Assembly: GCA_021014325.1 (NCBI GenBank)
Contig: CM037472.1
Coordinates: 28,854,234-28,918,233, forward strand
Reading direction: 5' to 3'
DNA length: 64,000 nt
Source of the DNA: Plazaster borealis
Lineage: Eukaryota > Echinodermata > Asteroidea > Forcipulatida > Labidiasteridae
The number at the start of each line of letters is the position of its first letter. The first letter of the stretch is position 1. Positions 37,582 through 49,200 of this stretch are shown in pieces. A program made the translations under genes and the position numbers. The notes under the pieces are model-generated. The model had not been told where the DNA came from and ran no database searches. It saw only the letters and a program-made list of their open reading frames with translations.

Positions 37582-37672
37582 AAGGCCGTACCTGAATTGG
37601 CAGCTACAGCTATAGCTGTTGCTAAGGGTGTTGCTAAGGACGCGTTGAATCATACTTCAACGCATGATGATC
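37582..37672. mobile_element. MITE family J, shorter copy
   Basis: aaggccgtacctgaattggc with gttgctaagggtgttgctaa matches the element at 12582. The right end is replaced by a G-rich repeat. Confidence 0.7.
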
Positions 37673-37939
37673 AGTGGCGTAACTAAGGGGGGGGCAAGGG
37701 GGCACGTGCCCCCCCCTTCAATTGATGTCCATGCCCCCCAAATGATAATTCCACATCATTACAACTATAAAATACATAGCGCAGGATACATAAACAATTC
37801 CTACAAGCAAAAGGTTCAACCTGTATCTGAAAAAGTCAGCACGTTGGTTTGCTTCGGCAAGACAATTCACCGAGACACTTCAGTGAGACACCGAGCGAGG
37901 TGGTAACATTTTCAACCTGACAACTGCCTTGACTGAACC

Positions 37940-38175
37940 TGGGTTTGGCAGGTTGGCATTGCGGTTTCTTTCCTCGCCTTCCACCTCCAGGACAATGGTT
38001 CGAATCCCGCCGCGGGCACTATGTGGATTGCGTTTTCAGTCCCTACCTGATTGCGTAGGTTTTCCCAAGAACAATTCTCTGGGGAATTTCCTCCAATATC
38101 TAAAACTGAAACTTCCTTTCGTCTCTCCATGCGGCCCTCGGCTAGTTATAACCAGACTTCACTACCAGACTTAAG
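37940..38175 (+). mobile_element. SINE family B
   Basis: caggttggcattgcggtttc (A-box region), ggttcgaatcccgc (B-box) and ttttcagtccctacctgatt. It lies in the intron between DTD1 exon 5 and the first PAH exon. Confidence 0.8.
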
Positions 38176-38718
38176 GCCACATAAAAATACAATTGTTGAT
38201 CGTCCTTTTTGGGGGGAAAGTGGGGGGTGGGAGGGCGTTTTTATTTTTATTTTTTTTTTTAAAGTTTTGTTGACAAGGCAAAATTTAAAATAAAGAATAA
38301 AGAAATCATCACAATTACTATAAAACAAAGGGATTGTGTGATTTTGATGTTTTGAATTGTTTTGTTAAACCCATTTAACTCCTAGATGACATTTTCTGTA
38401 AACATTTAAACAAAACTGAAATGCAGACATGAAGCCCAAGTAAATATTTGAAGAATTGTTCTTGTTCTTGCCAACATGACTAACCTTTCTTCAAACATCT
38501 TTTCCAACCTAAAGATTTTGAAAAAATATCAGCTGAAAAATCTGGGAGACAAATTTGACTGAAAAAATCATTGAAAAGGCTTTTTTTATGATTTAAAAAT
38601 AAAATGAAAATGGGGTCGGGGGTTTTGTAGGGTCGGGCGGGGACGAAAAACATTTTTTGTTTGTATGTGGCCTGATAGATAAATAAATAAATAAAATAAA
38701 ACCAAAAGACTCACGTAC

Positions 38719-41700
38719 CTGTCTCGGGGTCCTTGGTACTGGGGTCATGGGTTGCTTAGCTCCTGGTTTCTTATTTTCAGCTGGTGACTCCAGCATGATT
38801 GTGACCGGGCCATCGTTCTGAATATGGACCTGCATGTGAGCACCAAACTTTCCGTCTGTCATGAGCAACAAAATGGAAAAAGTTCATAGAGCTGTTTGAA
38901 TATTGTGTAAAGATTATAGACGAAATCTCCTCTGATGCCGCAGCGAAATCAAAAATAAGGCAGTGTTTTCCCTGGCTAGTGAACTGAGTGAGGTAGTAAA
39001 AGTTTAACCTGACGATTGAAGCAAAATTTACATGGCCTACAAACTTTACAATCACATTTAAAAACAAAAACCAATTAGACATTCTCTGGCAAGATTAAAG
39101 AGGGGCTCCAAGGTCAAAATGAGTTTGTGATGCGCTCATTTTCCAATAGACAGAGTCCTCATGAATGTAGGGAAAAAGTTACAAGTCTCTAACCTCGTTT
39201 TAAAATGGTGTAAAATATAATTTTATTTGATAATCTTTCAGAACAAAACTTGAAACATGTAATCGTCAGACAGCAAAAACAATTGGGTCTGAACATTCCA
39301 AAGAGGAATTTTTGTGGCAGTCATAAACTAAAATTCAATGAAATTCCTGAATTCATCAGAATGCATGAATGAATTTTTGAAATGTGACAAAAATTTGACT
39401 TGAAGGGTATCAAACACAGTGGCATTTTACACCATTCTAACGCGAGGTTAGAGATTTGTAAAGTTTTCCCCATTTTCATAAGGACTCTTTCTATTGGAAA
39501 ATGAGTGCATCACAAAACTGAATTTTAACTTGGAGCCCCTCTTTAAAACTTTTTAAGCTGGGACTTCTTGTGTGAATCTAACCCTTGTTCTATCTGATTT
39601 GCTAAGAACACATAACCAGTGTTCTCACCTTTGATGAGTTCTGGAGTGTAATCTTTCTTCAGGATATCCAGGAAGTCTTGATAGAATTGTTCCGATTGAT
39701 CTCCAGCCATGGCCGAGTGGAAATCAGGTTTGTTCCCCTTGAGGATGGAGTACAATGTGAACTGCAACAGATACAGGGCACAGTGGTTATTCATCTGGTT
39801 AACCCTCCTACTGTCTGATCGTTTAATATCATCAAGGATTTTTTAGTGATATGCCAGCCTGCAATATCGTATTGCATAATTTGTCTATCATTCAAAAACA
39901 AAGTGGACGATTTTATTGGTCAGACAATAGGAGCATTGACTGTGTACTGTTTAGATGCATTCACTGTATCAATATATCATGTAGTGAATGCATCTAAACG
40001 GTACACAGTCAACCCTCATACTGTCTCACCAATCAATAACATCCAATGGGGTTTTGAATAAGGGAATAAAAGAGTGGTGACTGGGTCTTAAACGGCAGTT
40101 TGAAACTGGCAGGGTAGTGGCCGTGCGCTAAAGGACCCTTCGGCTCGGTCCGTTATGGCACGGCCACGACCCTGCAAGGTTTAAAACGACCCTGCAAGGT
40201 TTAAAACGGCCTTTTAAGACTGAGTCACCACTCTTTTATTCCCATTCATGAATACCTTTCCGTTAAAAAACATCAAAAAACCTTCAAAAATTAAGAACAA
40301 ATCTGACAGTTTAAGCCTCAGCTCACCCTCAAATTTGAGCCCTGCAAACAATTTAACAGATGGATTGCATCTGGGGGGAAAAAGAACTTTCCAAGTCCGT
40401 GAAAAAAAAAAAGGACATGAAATGAGCTACAGGTGATGAGACTGACCTGACTGACACAGAGAAGCTCCAACTGTTTGTCCTTTACACTTTTATCCCATCT
40501 TCTCTCTTCTTTCTCATCTTCAAAGACCCTCAAATTCAACAGTTTCCTCGCTCTGATGATGAAACAGCAAAGTAGTTAACAAGACACTGTCAGATGTATC
40601 ACCTTGATGTATCACCTTGATGTATCAACTTCATTGGAATGAAGTCTTCAAAGGTGTTTTTCAATTATTATTCTGGAAGGTGTCATTTGGGGAACACAAA
40701 ACACCTTCATTTCACTGAAATCTTGCCGAGGGAAAACTGATCAACGAATGCATTGAATGGTTTTTCGTCTTTAGTGTTGTGCTTCATTCGGGCTTATTTA
40801 AAAAAAATAATAAGTTCGTCTGGTTGGTGTTTCTTCTTTTGTTTGACTATTTGGGGTTTTTAAGTAACGGTGGTTTCTGTATATATTATACATTTTAATA
40901 ATTTTTTTAATTGCAATGTTTGGGTTTTTTACTTTTTACTACAATTTTTAGATTTCTGTGTATTATATAGTATCAAATTTATTCTTTTTAAATGAGCTAG
41001 GTCTGGGAGGGCACATCTTTTTTGACGACAGTTTTTTTTTACTTTTGCCATTCCCTGGACAGCCTCTGTTCATAATATTGTAATATCCAAAGAATTAAAA
41101 TAAAATAAATAAATAAATCCAGTGAATGCATCAAGGTCCAGCACGTTGGAACTGTGTGCTCTTTTGTTCTCTGATGTTTTCAAAAAGTAATTTGGGTTGA
41201 ACAAAGACAAATTGACCAGAGCAGAAATTGAACCTGCAACCTCCGGATTAACGTGCTGGTGATCTACCTACTGAGCTATCTAGCTCTATGTTGGCAGTCT
41301 CCCTATTTTTGTCAATATCTTTGTTTTATTGACAAATAGAAAGATTGCCAACATAAGGCAAGATAGCCCAGTTGGTAGAGCGCCGTCACGTTAATCCAGA
41401 GGTCGCAGGTTCAAGTACTACTCTAGTCAATTCTTCTTTGTTCAACCCAAAATTATTTTAAAATTTACCCAGTCAGTTTGGACAGTGAAAAAACATAATT
41501 ACTGCCTCCCTTTCTAAACATGTATCAGTTTATCAAACACAAAGAGAAAATTTGAATGAATTGACCCCTTGCACAATGCAGAACGCACCTCCGCACAATG
41601 CTCGTTAAGGCGCGTCTACCGTTTCCACCTTTTGGGAGTCATTTCCTTTATGTACATTTTGGCTCCCAAAATGGCGGACAGAATAGGCGCGTGTAAGTGT

Positions 41701-43102
41701 GCTGCGTGTTGTGCAAGGGGTCAATAAAATGTAAAAACAAACATGAAGTCCGGAAGGAAACTTTCTGATTGTATCAAAAAAGAAGCTTTCTGGATTTCAC
41801 AGGTAAAATTTGATTTAAAGGTCTTACATGTACTCCCTGTCTTTGGGCGTGTCATCTCTGGATATACCAACTAAGACACACAGACCTTTACCAATAGAAC
41901 TGATCAGTTCATCTCCAACTACAAGACAAAAGGGAAAAGTTATTCATTAAAGGCACTGAACACGTTTGGTAATTGTCAAAGACCAGTATTCTCACTTGGT
42001 GTATCCCAACATATGCATAAAATAACAAGCCTGTGAAAATTTGGGCTCAATTGGTCATTGAAGTTGCAAGAAAATGATGAAAGAAAAAACACTCTTGTTG
42101 TTCAAATTTGTTTGCTTTCAGATAGGAATTAAAAACTTCTTGCAAGAAGTTTATATTATTTTAGTGAGAAATTACCTCTTTCTCAAAAACTACGTTACTT
42201 CAGAGGGAGTCGTTTCTCACAATGTTTTATACTATCAACAGCTCTCCGTTGCTCGTTACCAAGTCAGTTTTTATGCTTATAGATATTTTAAGTAATTACC
42301 AAACGTGTACAGTGGCTTTAAATCTCTCCTACTGTCTGACCATTTAATATCATCCGCTGTGGTTTTAAATGATAGATAAACCATGCCAGCCTGCTAGATG
42401 ATATCATAGGTTAATGCATCACAGTACAGTCAACCCTCCTACTGTCCGACCATTTAATATCATCCGCTGTGGTTTTAAATGATAGATAAACTATGCCAGC
42501 CTGCTAGATGATATCATAGGTTGAATGTATCACAGTCCAGTCTACCCTCCTACTGTCTGACCATTTAATATCATCCGCTGTGGTTATACATGATGGATAA
42601 ACTATGCCAGCCTGCTAAAATGATATCATGGGGTGAATGCATCACAATACACAGTCAACCCTCCTACTATCTGAACCTCTAAATCCGCTGTGGTTTTAAA
42701 TGATAGATAAACTATGCCAGCCTCCTAGATGTTATGGATTGAATGCGTCACAGTACACAGTCAACCCTCCTACTGTCTGACCATTTAATATCATCTGCTG
42801 TGATTTCAAATCGTATTAAAAACTATGCCAGCCTGCTAGATGATATCATAGGTTGAATGCATCATAGTACACAGTCAACCCTCCTACTAGCCAATTCACA
42901 TCCATTAAATAAGTCATAATGAAGAGACAAAGAATTAATAATAATATATTATTTTAAACAAAATGAACCAATCATGAATCAGTTCTCTAAAAAAATAATG
43001 ACAATTTATTTAGTAGGCCTAGTACAGAACAAAAAGGAGAGCTGCAATTTTCCACTCGCCTGTTACACTGGCTTTGGTTACCCTTTGCACTAAAGCTCTC
43101 AT
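38719..43102 (-). CDS. DTD1: D-aminoacyl-tRNA deacylase 1, catalytic core (five exons)
   Basis: DTD hydrolyses D-amino acids, and glycine mischarged on tRNA-Ala, from tRNA in the cytosol. It acts as a homodimer. Exons on the minus strand are 43102-43060, 41918-41828, 40552-40447, 39761-39629 and 38855-38719. Phases match throughout and give 170 codons. The start MRALVQRVTKASVTV is the expected N-terminus of the family. The conserved SQFT motif is split across exons 3 and 4 (CVSQ then FTL), and the NDGPVT motif with the Gly-cisPro pair lies in exon 5; both active-site motifs look intact. Residues about 1-150 match the full length of the bacterial-type enzyme. Exon 5 then adds a Lys/Pro-rich linker ending RTPRQ. 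Intron 1 uses a GC donor (CAG then GCGAGT). Exon 5 lacks a stop and ends at a strong donor (CAG then GTACGT), so the protein continues. In vertebrates the C-terminal tail of DTD1 (also called DUE-B) binds DNA and is linked to replication initiation. Confidence 0.92.
39789..40045. repeat. Satellite monomers in head-to-head arrangement
   Basis: Satellite H monomers meet as inverses. ttgactgtgtactgtttaga (39936 on) and its inverse ending at 40012 form 30-base arms with one mismatch and a 17-base loop. Confidence 0.8.
40062..40242. mobile_element. Palindromic MITE with 30-base inverted ends
   Basis: gggaataaaagagtggtgac and its inverse gtcaccactcttttattccc bound about 180 bases. Inside, cgtggccgtgccataacgga-type sequence folds again and acgaccctgcaaggtttaaa occurs twice. 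It is in DTD1 intron 3. Confidence 0.85.
41215..41450. repeat. Foldback with two opposed tRNA-like arms, family I
   Basis: The arms run from gggttgaacaaagac to ctttgttcaaccc. Each arm holds a tRNA-like block (gagctatctagct on the left, agatagcccagttggtagag on the right). It sits in DTD1 intron 2. Confidence 0.8.
41561..41724. mobile_element. Small MITE with ttgaccccttgcacaa ends
   Basis: Exact 16-base inverted ends lie at 41561-41576 and 41709-41724. The interior has ggctcccaaaatggcggaca, which contains a YY1-like AAAATGGCGG. Confidence 0.85.
41948..42322. mobile_element. MITE family D inside DTD1 intron 1
   Basis: Ends aaaggcactgaacacgtttg and accaaacgtgtacagtggct, with an aacttcttgcaagaagttta centre. 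Its left end is only about 28 bases from the exon 2 acceptor at 41919-41920. Confidence 0.9.
42326..42895 (+). repeat. Satellite H, five monomers of about 111 bp
   Basis: ctcctactgtc-type starts occur at 42326, 42436, 42547, 42661, 42767 and 42881. Monomers carry gatagataaactatgccagc and gatgatatcata blocks. With the MITE beside it, it fills most of DTD1 intron 1. Confidence 0.9.
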
Positions 43103-43821
43103 TCTTGCGTAGTGGGTAAAAGATGCCTCGTTAATATTGCCTGGTTCAGTTAAAACACAGAACTTCTTGAACTAAGAAAACTAGAGTGATGAGTTCGTCT
43201 GCTGCCACTGACACACATGACACAGCACACACATGTCATGAACTGCTGAGATGACAACAACGAGCGGTCGTGTGCAAGGGCGCCACCAGTTGTGAGGACT
43301 TGTCCAGTCGGTTCATTTCTATGGAAACTTGAAGCTCAGTGTGGAGTTTATGGTTGGACCATAGAGCAAGATCTCGACTTATTTAAAGCAAAACTAACAA
43401 GCTGAGTGCATTGATTGATGTGAGTATGGCGTAAATATGATCAGAAACAATTGCTTTACCTCATATTCAACTTAAAATGTTTCGATCTAAGGCAAAGCAC
43501 AGTTTAACAAACATGCTGATTGCTGTGAGAAAATAAACATGAGATTAGTTACAACGGATCTCCGTTACCAACTCTTCTGGTTCCAACCAAACTCTTCTGG
43601 TTACAAACGGTACATTGAAAGTGTCACTGTCATGCATTTTAAAATTACACATTGATTGATAATGATAATTAAATATTTATTATTAAATAGTCAGTAATTA
43701 TTTAACTGGTCTACATCACGTAATAACACTTTTACGAGCCTAACTTAGTGTTCTTTCGTTCATTACATACACTTGAGTTGAGTGACACCTGTACCATGTG
43801 TACTGTAGTGTTGTTCCGTCC

Positions 43822-44317
43822 TAGACCCAGTAACTGGGACGCTGTACTTCTTTTTTCGAAATTTTGACATCATCGGTCGTACTAGCGCCCCAGAAAAAAC
43901 TTGTATTAACTCCAAGCGAAACTCAATTTGGCGATCACGCTCTCGGCAGTATCCACGGGTGCCCTGCCTTAACCGTGATGACCACGCGGTTGAGGCAGGG
44001 CACCTGTCAAATTTTAGACGAGTGCCCTGCCTCAACCGTGAGGACTACGCGGTTGAGTAGGGCACCCGTCGATTAGACGGGTGCCTTGCCTCAACCGTGA
44101 TAACAGCGCGGTTGAGGCAGGACACCCGTCTAAAATTTGACAGGTGCCCTGCCTCAACCGCTTGGTCATCACGGTTAAGGCAGGGCACCCGTGCTGGGAT
44201 CGCCAAATTGAGTTTCGCTTGGAGTTTCGAAAAAGGAGTACAGCGCCCCAGTTACTAATAATAATAATAATAATAGTAAGACTTGTAATGCCCACATATC
44301 CACCCTACTGGGTCTAG
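43822..44317. repeat. Long foldback of nested hairpins
   Basis: The outer arms ctagacccag (43821-43830) and ctgggtctag (44308-44317) are exact inverses. Moving inward, gtaactgggacgctgtac pairs with its inverse near 44236-44254. The stretch 43909-44020 pairs with 44127-44225, including aatttggcgatc and aattttagacg. Inside lie four separate palindromes of about 47 bases, each pairing gtgccctgcctcaaccg with cggttgaggcagggcac. The right arm is interrupted by an (aat)n microsatellite at 44256-44276. This is sequence structure only; no coding potential is evident. Confidence 0.85.
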
Positions 44318-44394
44318 TTCCGTCCCAACTTGATAATCGCACAGTGTTACGTGTAACTGAGACAGTGTACATGGTGTATGCGGGGAACACACCA

Positions 44395-44540
44395 GTTTAA
44401 ACAGCTTTTTCACCAAATTGTTATTCGTTTCATGTTCTCCATCCTTCTATTTGTGTAGGCAGGCTCTAACTGTGAATTTATTAATTTGAATTTATTTTGA
44501 ATCCAAAAGAAGTGAACATTTAAGTTCTGTCTCAGTTGGA
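44395..44540 (+). repeat. Copy 1 of a 145-bp block repeated in CFAP70 intron 2
   Basis: agtttaaacagctttttcac through aagtgaacatttaagttctg. A second copy lies at 47175-47340. Confidence 0.85.
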
Positions 44541-45112
44541 CTTTAATAACAAATTAGTTGCAAACCAAAAGTAGATCCTCCAATCCTGACTGGTCAATCT
44601 GGTTGAGGATTTCTCAGACTCTCAGCTTCTCTCGTCACTTGTCGTTGACTGGTCTACAAAAAAAAGCATCCTAGCAAAACACAAAGGCCACCATCACTGA
44701 GGTCAAACAATGGAAACGTATGCGTGTACGCGCCATGCACAACTCAGCCAATGATAGGTCTTCCTTTGACCTCAGTGAGGGCGCTGTTTGAGCATGGACG
44801 TCATATGCAAGGGGTCTTGAGTGATCATCACAACTATCTCGAACTACGTCACCTCGTCAGCACAAACCACAAAGGTTGTGTAAAGCTAGATTGACTCACA
44901 AAGTTTAGCAAGCAGTTTAACAAGATCAAATTGCAAATTTCACATTTGACACCCTGTACACGTTAATTGTATGTTGTTCTATGTTGCAACATACCCCCCC
45001 CCTTCCATAATAACAAAACAAAATCACATTTGTAGAAAACTTGTTAACTGACATTTTGTTGCCTCTTTGGCTGTTTTTGTTTTCTCTGCAGGTACTTAAA
45101 GCATCAGACAGG

Positions 45113-46179
45113 ATGGCAGAGGAAGACTTACAGAGACACAGGGCTCCAGAGCCTGTAAACATCACAGTGCTGCGAGCGAGACATCTGGTAATTTGTCTCC
45201 CCATTCAATACCGCTCTCATCATCTGTACCCTCTTCTTCGAACTCTACAAACATTTCTGGAGCTAATGGGATAATAATAATAATAATAATAACTAGTTCT
45301 TATATAGCGTATTTTACAATAACGTATCAATGCCCTTTACATTAGTGCCGTGGTCATTGGACATATAACATTCCTTTGATCTTTCTCAGCTCCCTGGGGA
45401 GTATACAGCCCCGAGCTGCCGTGGCTTTTCAAACACAATATCAACCTCTACCCTCGCAGGTACCCATTTATACCCCTGGGTGAAGAGAAGCAATTATAGT
45501 GAAGTATCTTGCTCAATGATACAAGTGTCATTACTGGGATTCGAACCCACACCCCGATAACTTAACCATCGGAACTTGAATTCGATGCTCTAAACCACTT
45601 GGCCACATGACACCCTATGGGATATATTCTTGCAAAGTCAGACAAAATTGGGCAATGTTCATTATAAAGAAAAATGCCAAATCTAAACTGGAAAATTCTT
45701 ACAAATGATAATGTAAAGAGATTTAAAAAGTGCTCAGGGAAAAAATTACTTAATCCAGACAATTTTTCCACTCATTTTTCCAAATATTATTTAATCCCAA
45801 AATAAGATTGTTTTTGTCATAATAAGTGAAAAAGTGGCGGTCGGACTTGGGATCTTCAGAGTTTAGCATAACACCTCATAATTATTTAACAACACGCCTG
45901 TTCACTCTGAATTTGCATGACCAATGTTATACATGTACATGCAGTATCTTACTTAACTATTTTTCAGAAGAAAAAACCCCTTTCCCTTTTGAAAGTCTTT
46001 TCTCTTTTGAAAGTCTTTTGTGTATAAACTTTAATTGAATGCAAGTTTTCTAACTTTAAAATTGTGTAACTGTTATTGTATTGTGCTTTGAAACATGTTT
46101 TTGTTTTGCTTTGCACACTTGGAAAACAAGTTTGATGTTTTTTTATGATGGCAATGAATTCTAATTGATTGATTGATTA

Positions 46180-46210
<31 letters not shown>

Positions 46211-49200
46211 CTTTTACCACCAGAGGGGGAGTAAAGGTGACGGCCTAAATTCCCTCGTCAGAGTTGAGTACGGCAGCAGCACACTGGGAGAATCCGCAAA
46301 GGTAGACTCCACTAATGACGCGGCCGCTGAGTATAACTTCAATGCTAAGTTTGATTGCAGCTTCGACGATCCCATTGTACTGGACGAGATTGCTTTTAAA
46401 CCCGTTCTAGGTCAGTAGATTTTGTTTTGGGGGGTTTTCCCTCAGCGTTTCTATCATTGATTATTTATTGGTTTAGTTTAAAGACGATGCTAATTGTTTC
46501 ACAATCTTATTTCCATTTTTGAAGAGAAAGTGCTGCATTACCTTATTTTACAGATGGTCCTTAGCAAACAATAAGCAAAATAAAGTCTTAAGAAACCCAG
46601 GTGTGAAATTTTGATTGCCTTTTTTGTTTTGTCTCATGCCGGGCCATCTCTTTAGAACAGCCTCTTACTTCAACTCAGACAAGCAGATACTTGTCCTCAA
46701 TTTAAAACACATCTCAAAACCTATTTTTTTCGGAAATCATAGCTTCGGCCTTCGGTTGTCTTTTGTGTATGGCAGAATTCTTTTTGCGCCAGGAGTGTCA
46801 TTCTTGACAGACATGGCACACTAGAAATGTTCAATATTATTATTATTATTATTATTATTATCATAAGTCATTGTAGGGAAATCAAGTTCCGCACAAGTAT
46901 GGAAAAACATGCCTTTGCAGGAATTCTAGCAACAAACATAAACAATGTATGCACCATTTGTTTTAAAAACACCATTTTATTGCTTACCACCATCTGCTGG
47001 GACAAAGTGTTATACATTGCATACCCAGCAGGAAGCCTTCAAGAGCCTTTCGTTCCTCTTCAAGTATACATCAAGTCTACTGCTTCCATGCATCAATTTG
47101 TGTTTTTCACCATCTCTCGTTCATTACTTGACACTGTCACTGACAATACCGACAAGACAGTGTATACCACACAAGTTTAAACAGCTTTTTCACCAAATTG
47201 TAATTCGTTTCATGTTCTCCATCCTTCTACTTGTGTAAGCAGGCCCTAACCGTTAACTTTTTGTTAGTACTTTCTTACTGTGAATTTATGAATTTGAATT
47301 TATTTTGAATACAAAACAGAAGTGAACATTTAAGTTCTGCAAGTATATCAATTCTACTGCTTCCATGCATCAATTTGTGTTTTTCACCATCTCTTGCTCC
47401 TTTGAGCCCTGTCTTAATTCTTCCGTCATCCTCCACCCATCCCTGTCATGTTCCAGTGACTGTCATTGAAGTCCTCCCTAAGGAGAAGAAACAGAAGGAA
47501 GAGAAGACTGTGCTCCTCGGCCAGTGCACCGTGGACCTCCTGCCTCTGGTCCGAGGAGAGACCAAGTATAAGAGTACCCTGGTGATTCATTCTCTGCCTG
47601 GGTCACCCCTTGAGAGCATCCCGGCCGACGGTCCTAAGGTATTGCTGTGCTCTTTTGTGGTTTTTTTTCATCTTTTCATCTTACATTCTTTGTGAATCCA
47701 GGATTTTTCTTAAAGATCTCTCCTTTCTAGAAAGAGGTAGGGTTGCTGCCAATAGAAGAAAGACATGGGCCCAATTTCATGAAGTTGTTAAGCAGAAAAT
47801 ACTGCTTACAACATTTCTATGCTTAGCACAAAATAAGTGGGGGGACCAGTCGCAACAATGTAAGCTTCATAGAATTTTGGCTGGTGACCTGTTCCCCTGC
47901 TAAGCAAGATTTGTCTGTGCTTAGCAAGTTTTTGTGCTTACAGGCTTTATGAAATTGGGCCCTGGTGGCATGGGTGGCTAGTGCGTAAGGCGCTCGCCTC
48001 TCACCACTAGTTTGCGGCCCTGGTTCGATTCCCGGCTAGGGCCATATGTGAGTAGAATGTGCATTGGTTCTCTCCTCTGCCATGTTTTTTTTCTCCATGC
48101 CCTCTGGTTGTCCTCCTTCCGGAAAAATTAAACACTTTTGATCTCTGGCTGTGCTCCGTGGTTATATGGTTCGATGTGGGTGGCTGCAAAAAGGTGCATT
48201 TACATGCCTGCGGCTTGACCATGTTGTAGCCGCGTCCTTCACAATTCAGTTTCTCAGCTGTGAGTAAGGATGATTAGCCTCCCAAATTATTATTATTATT
48301 GTCTTAATGTTGATGTAAAGAGTCTTTTAATCCTTAAAAATACAATTGACAGTATTTTTTGACCACATGAGGGCGCCTTCAATGGCTAATTTCTTTGCCT
48401 CACAATTACAGTTTTATGTTACTTATCAGTGGCCAAATAAATAATAATAATAATAACAAGCAATCAACTTCTCTCTGGGTCCATAAAGGCGGAGATTGAC
48501 GTCGTCGTGTCGGTCACAGAGGCCTTATTGTCCGAGGATCAGCTGAAGGAGAGCAACCTACTGACGATTACTGTAGAAGCTGCCTACTCCGTACCCGAGA
48601 CATGGAACCCCAGCGGAACTCAATACATGTATAACATTACACTACCTGTACCACTGACTGCTGAGGTGGGTATACGGCTTCCTGGTAGCCATTTCTTTAT
48701 AGAGCTGCTAAAGCACAAACCAATCGTTTTAACCAGGAAAAGGTTACCAGCTAAAATACCATGGCCCAATTTCATAAAGCTGTTTAGCAGAAAATTCTGC
48801 TAAGCAAATTTCTTTGCTAAGCAAGAAATGAGTTGGGTACCAGTCACATCAATGGTAACTGTATAGTATTTTGGCTGGTAACCTATTTTTCCTAAGCAAG
48901 AGTTTTCTGTGCTTAGCAAGTTTTTTGTGCTTACATGCTTTATGAAATTTGACCCATGTCATATCGTCCCTGTTTTCCGAGGTGAAAAATCTGCTTCACA
49001 GCCCAAATTTAGCAATGAACCATTTTTCAAACTGCTGTTTTGGAGAATGCTTACTATTTTTCTTTTAAATTTTACATCCACAATAAATTCTTGACTTCTT
49101 CATTTTGTACAGGACTGTCAGTGTGTTTTCAATCATGCAATTTTTGATTAGATATTAATTCCTAAACACATTTGTTACTTTGTGAAAAAATGAAAAAAAA

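Larger units (their letters stand above)
43103..45091. promoter_or_regulatory. Intergenic region between head-to-head DTD1 and CFAP70
   Basis: The two start exons face away from each other across about 2 kb, so any promoters here may be shared or bidirectional. No TATA box can be assigned with confidence. The stretch includes ordinary AT-rich sequence (43103-43820), a nested foldback (43822-44317), a 145-bp block repeated inside CFAP70 intron 2 (44395-44540), and a dispersed repeat with inverted CACTGAGGTCAAA / TTTGACCTCAGTG blocks (about 44690-44830). The first non-coding CFAP70 exon should lie here or further left, but I could not place it. Confidence 0.5.

Noticed and set aside
38593..38718. 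DTD1 ending by read-through of exon 5
   Set aside because: The frame stays open for about 40 codons past the donor, but the peptide is Phe/Pro-rich low-complexity and the donor is strong; kept only as a possible minor isoform.
42326..42895. CRISPR-like array
   Set aside because: Units are contiguous 111-bp monomers without separate repeats and unique spacers, and the genome is eukaryotic.
44032..44295. Repeated peptide frames (ASTA.SRLRQGTR units)
   Set aside because: They come from the nested palindromes of the foldback and occur on both strands, so they are structure rather than coding sequence.
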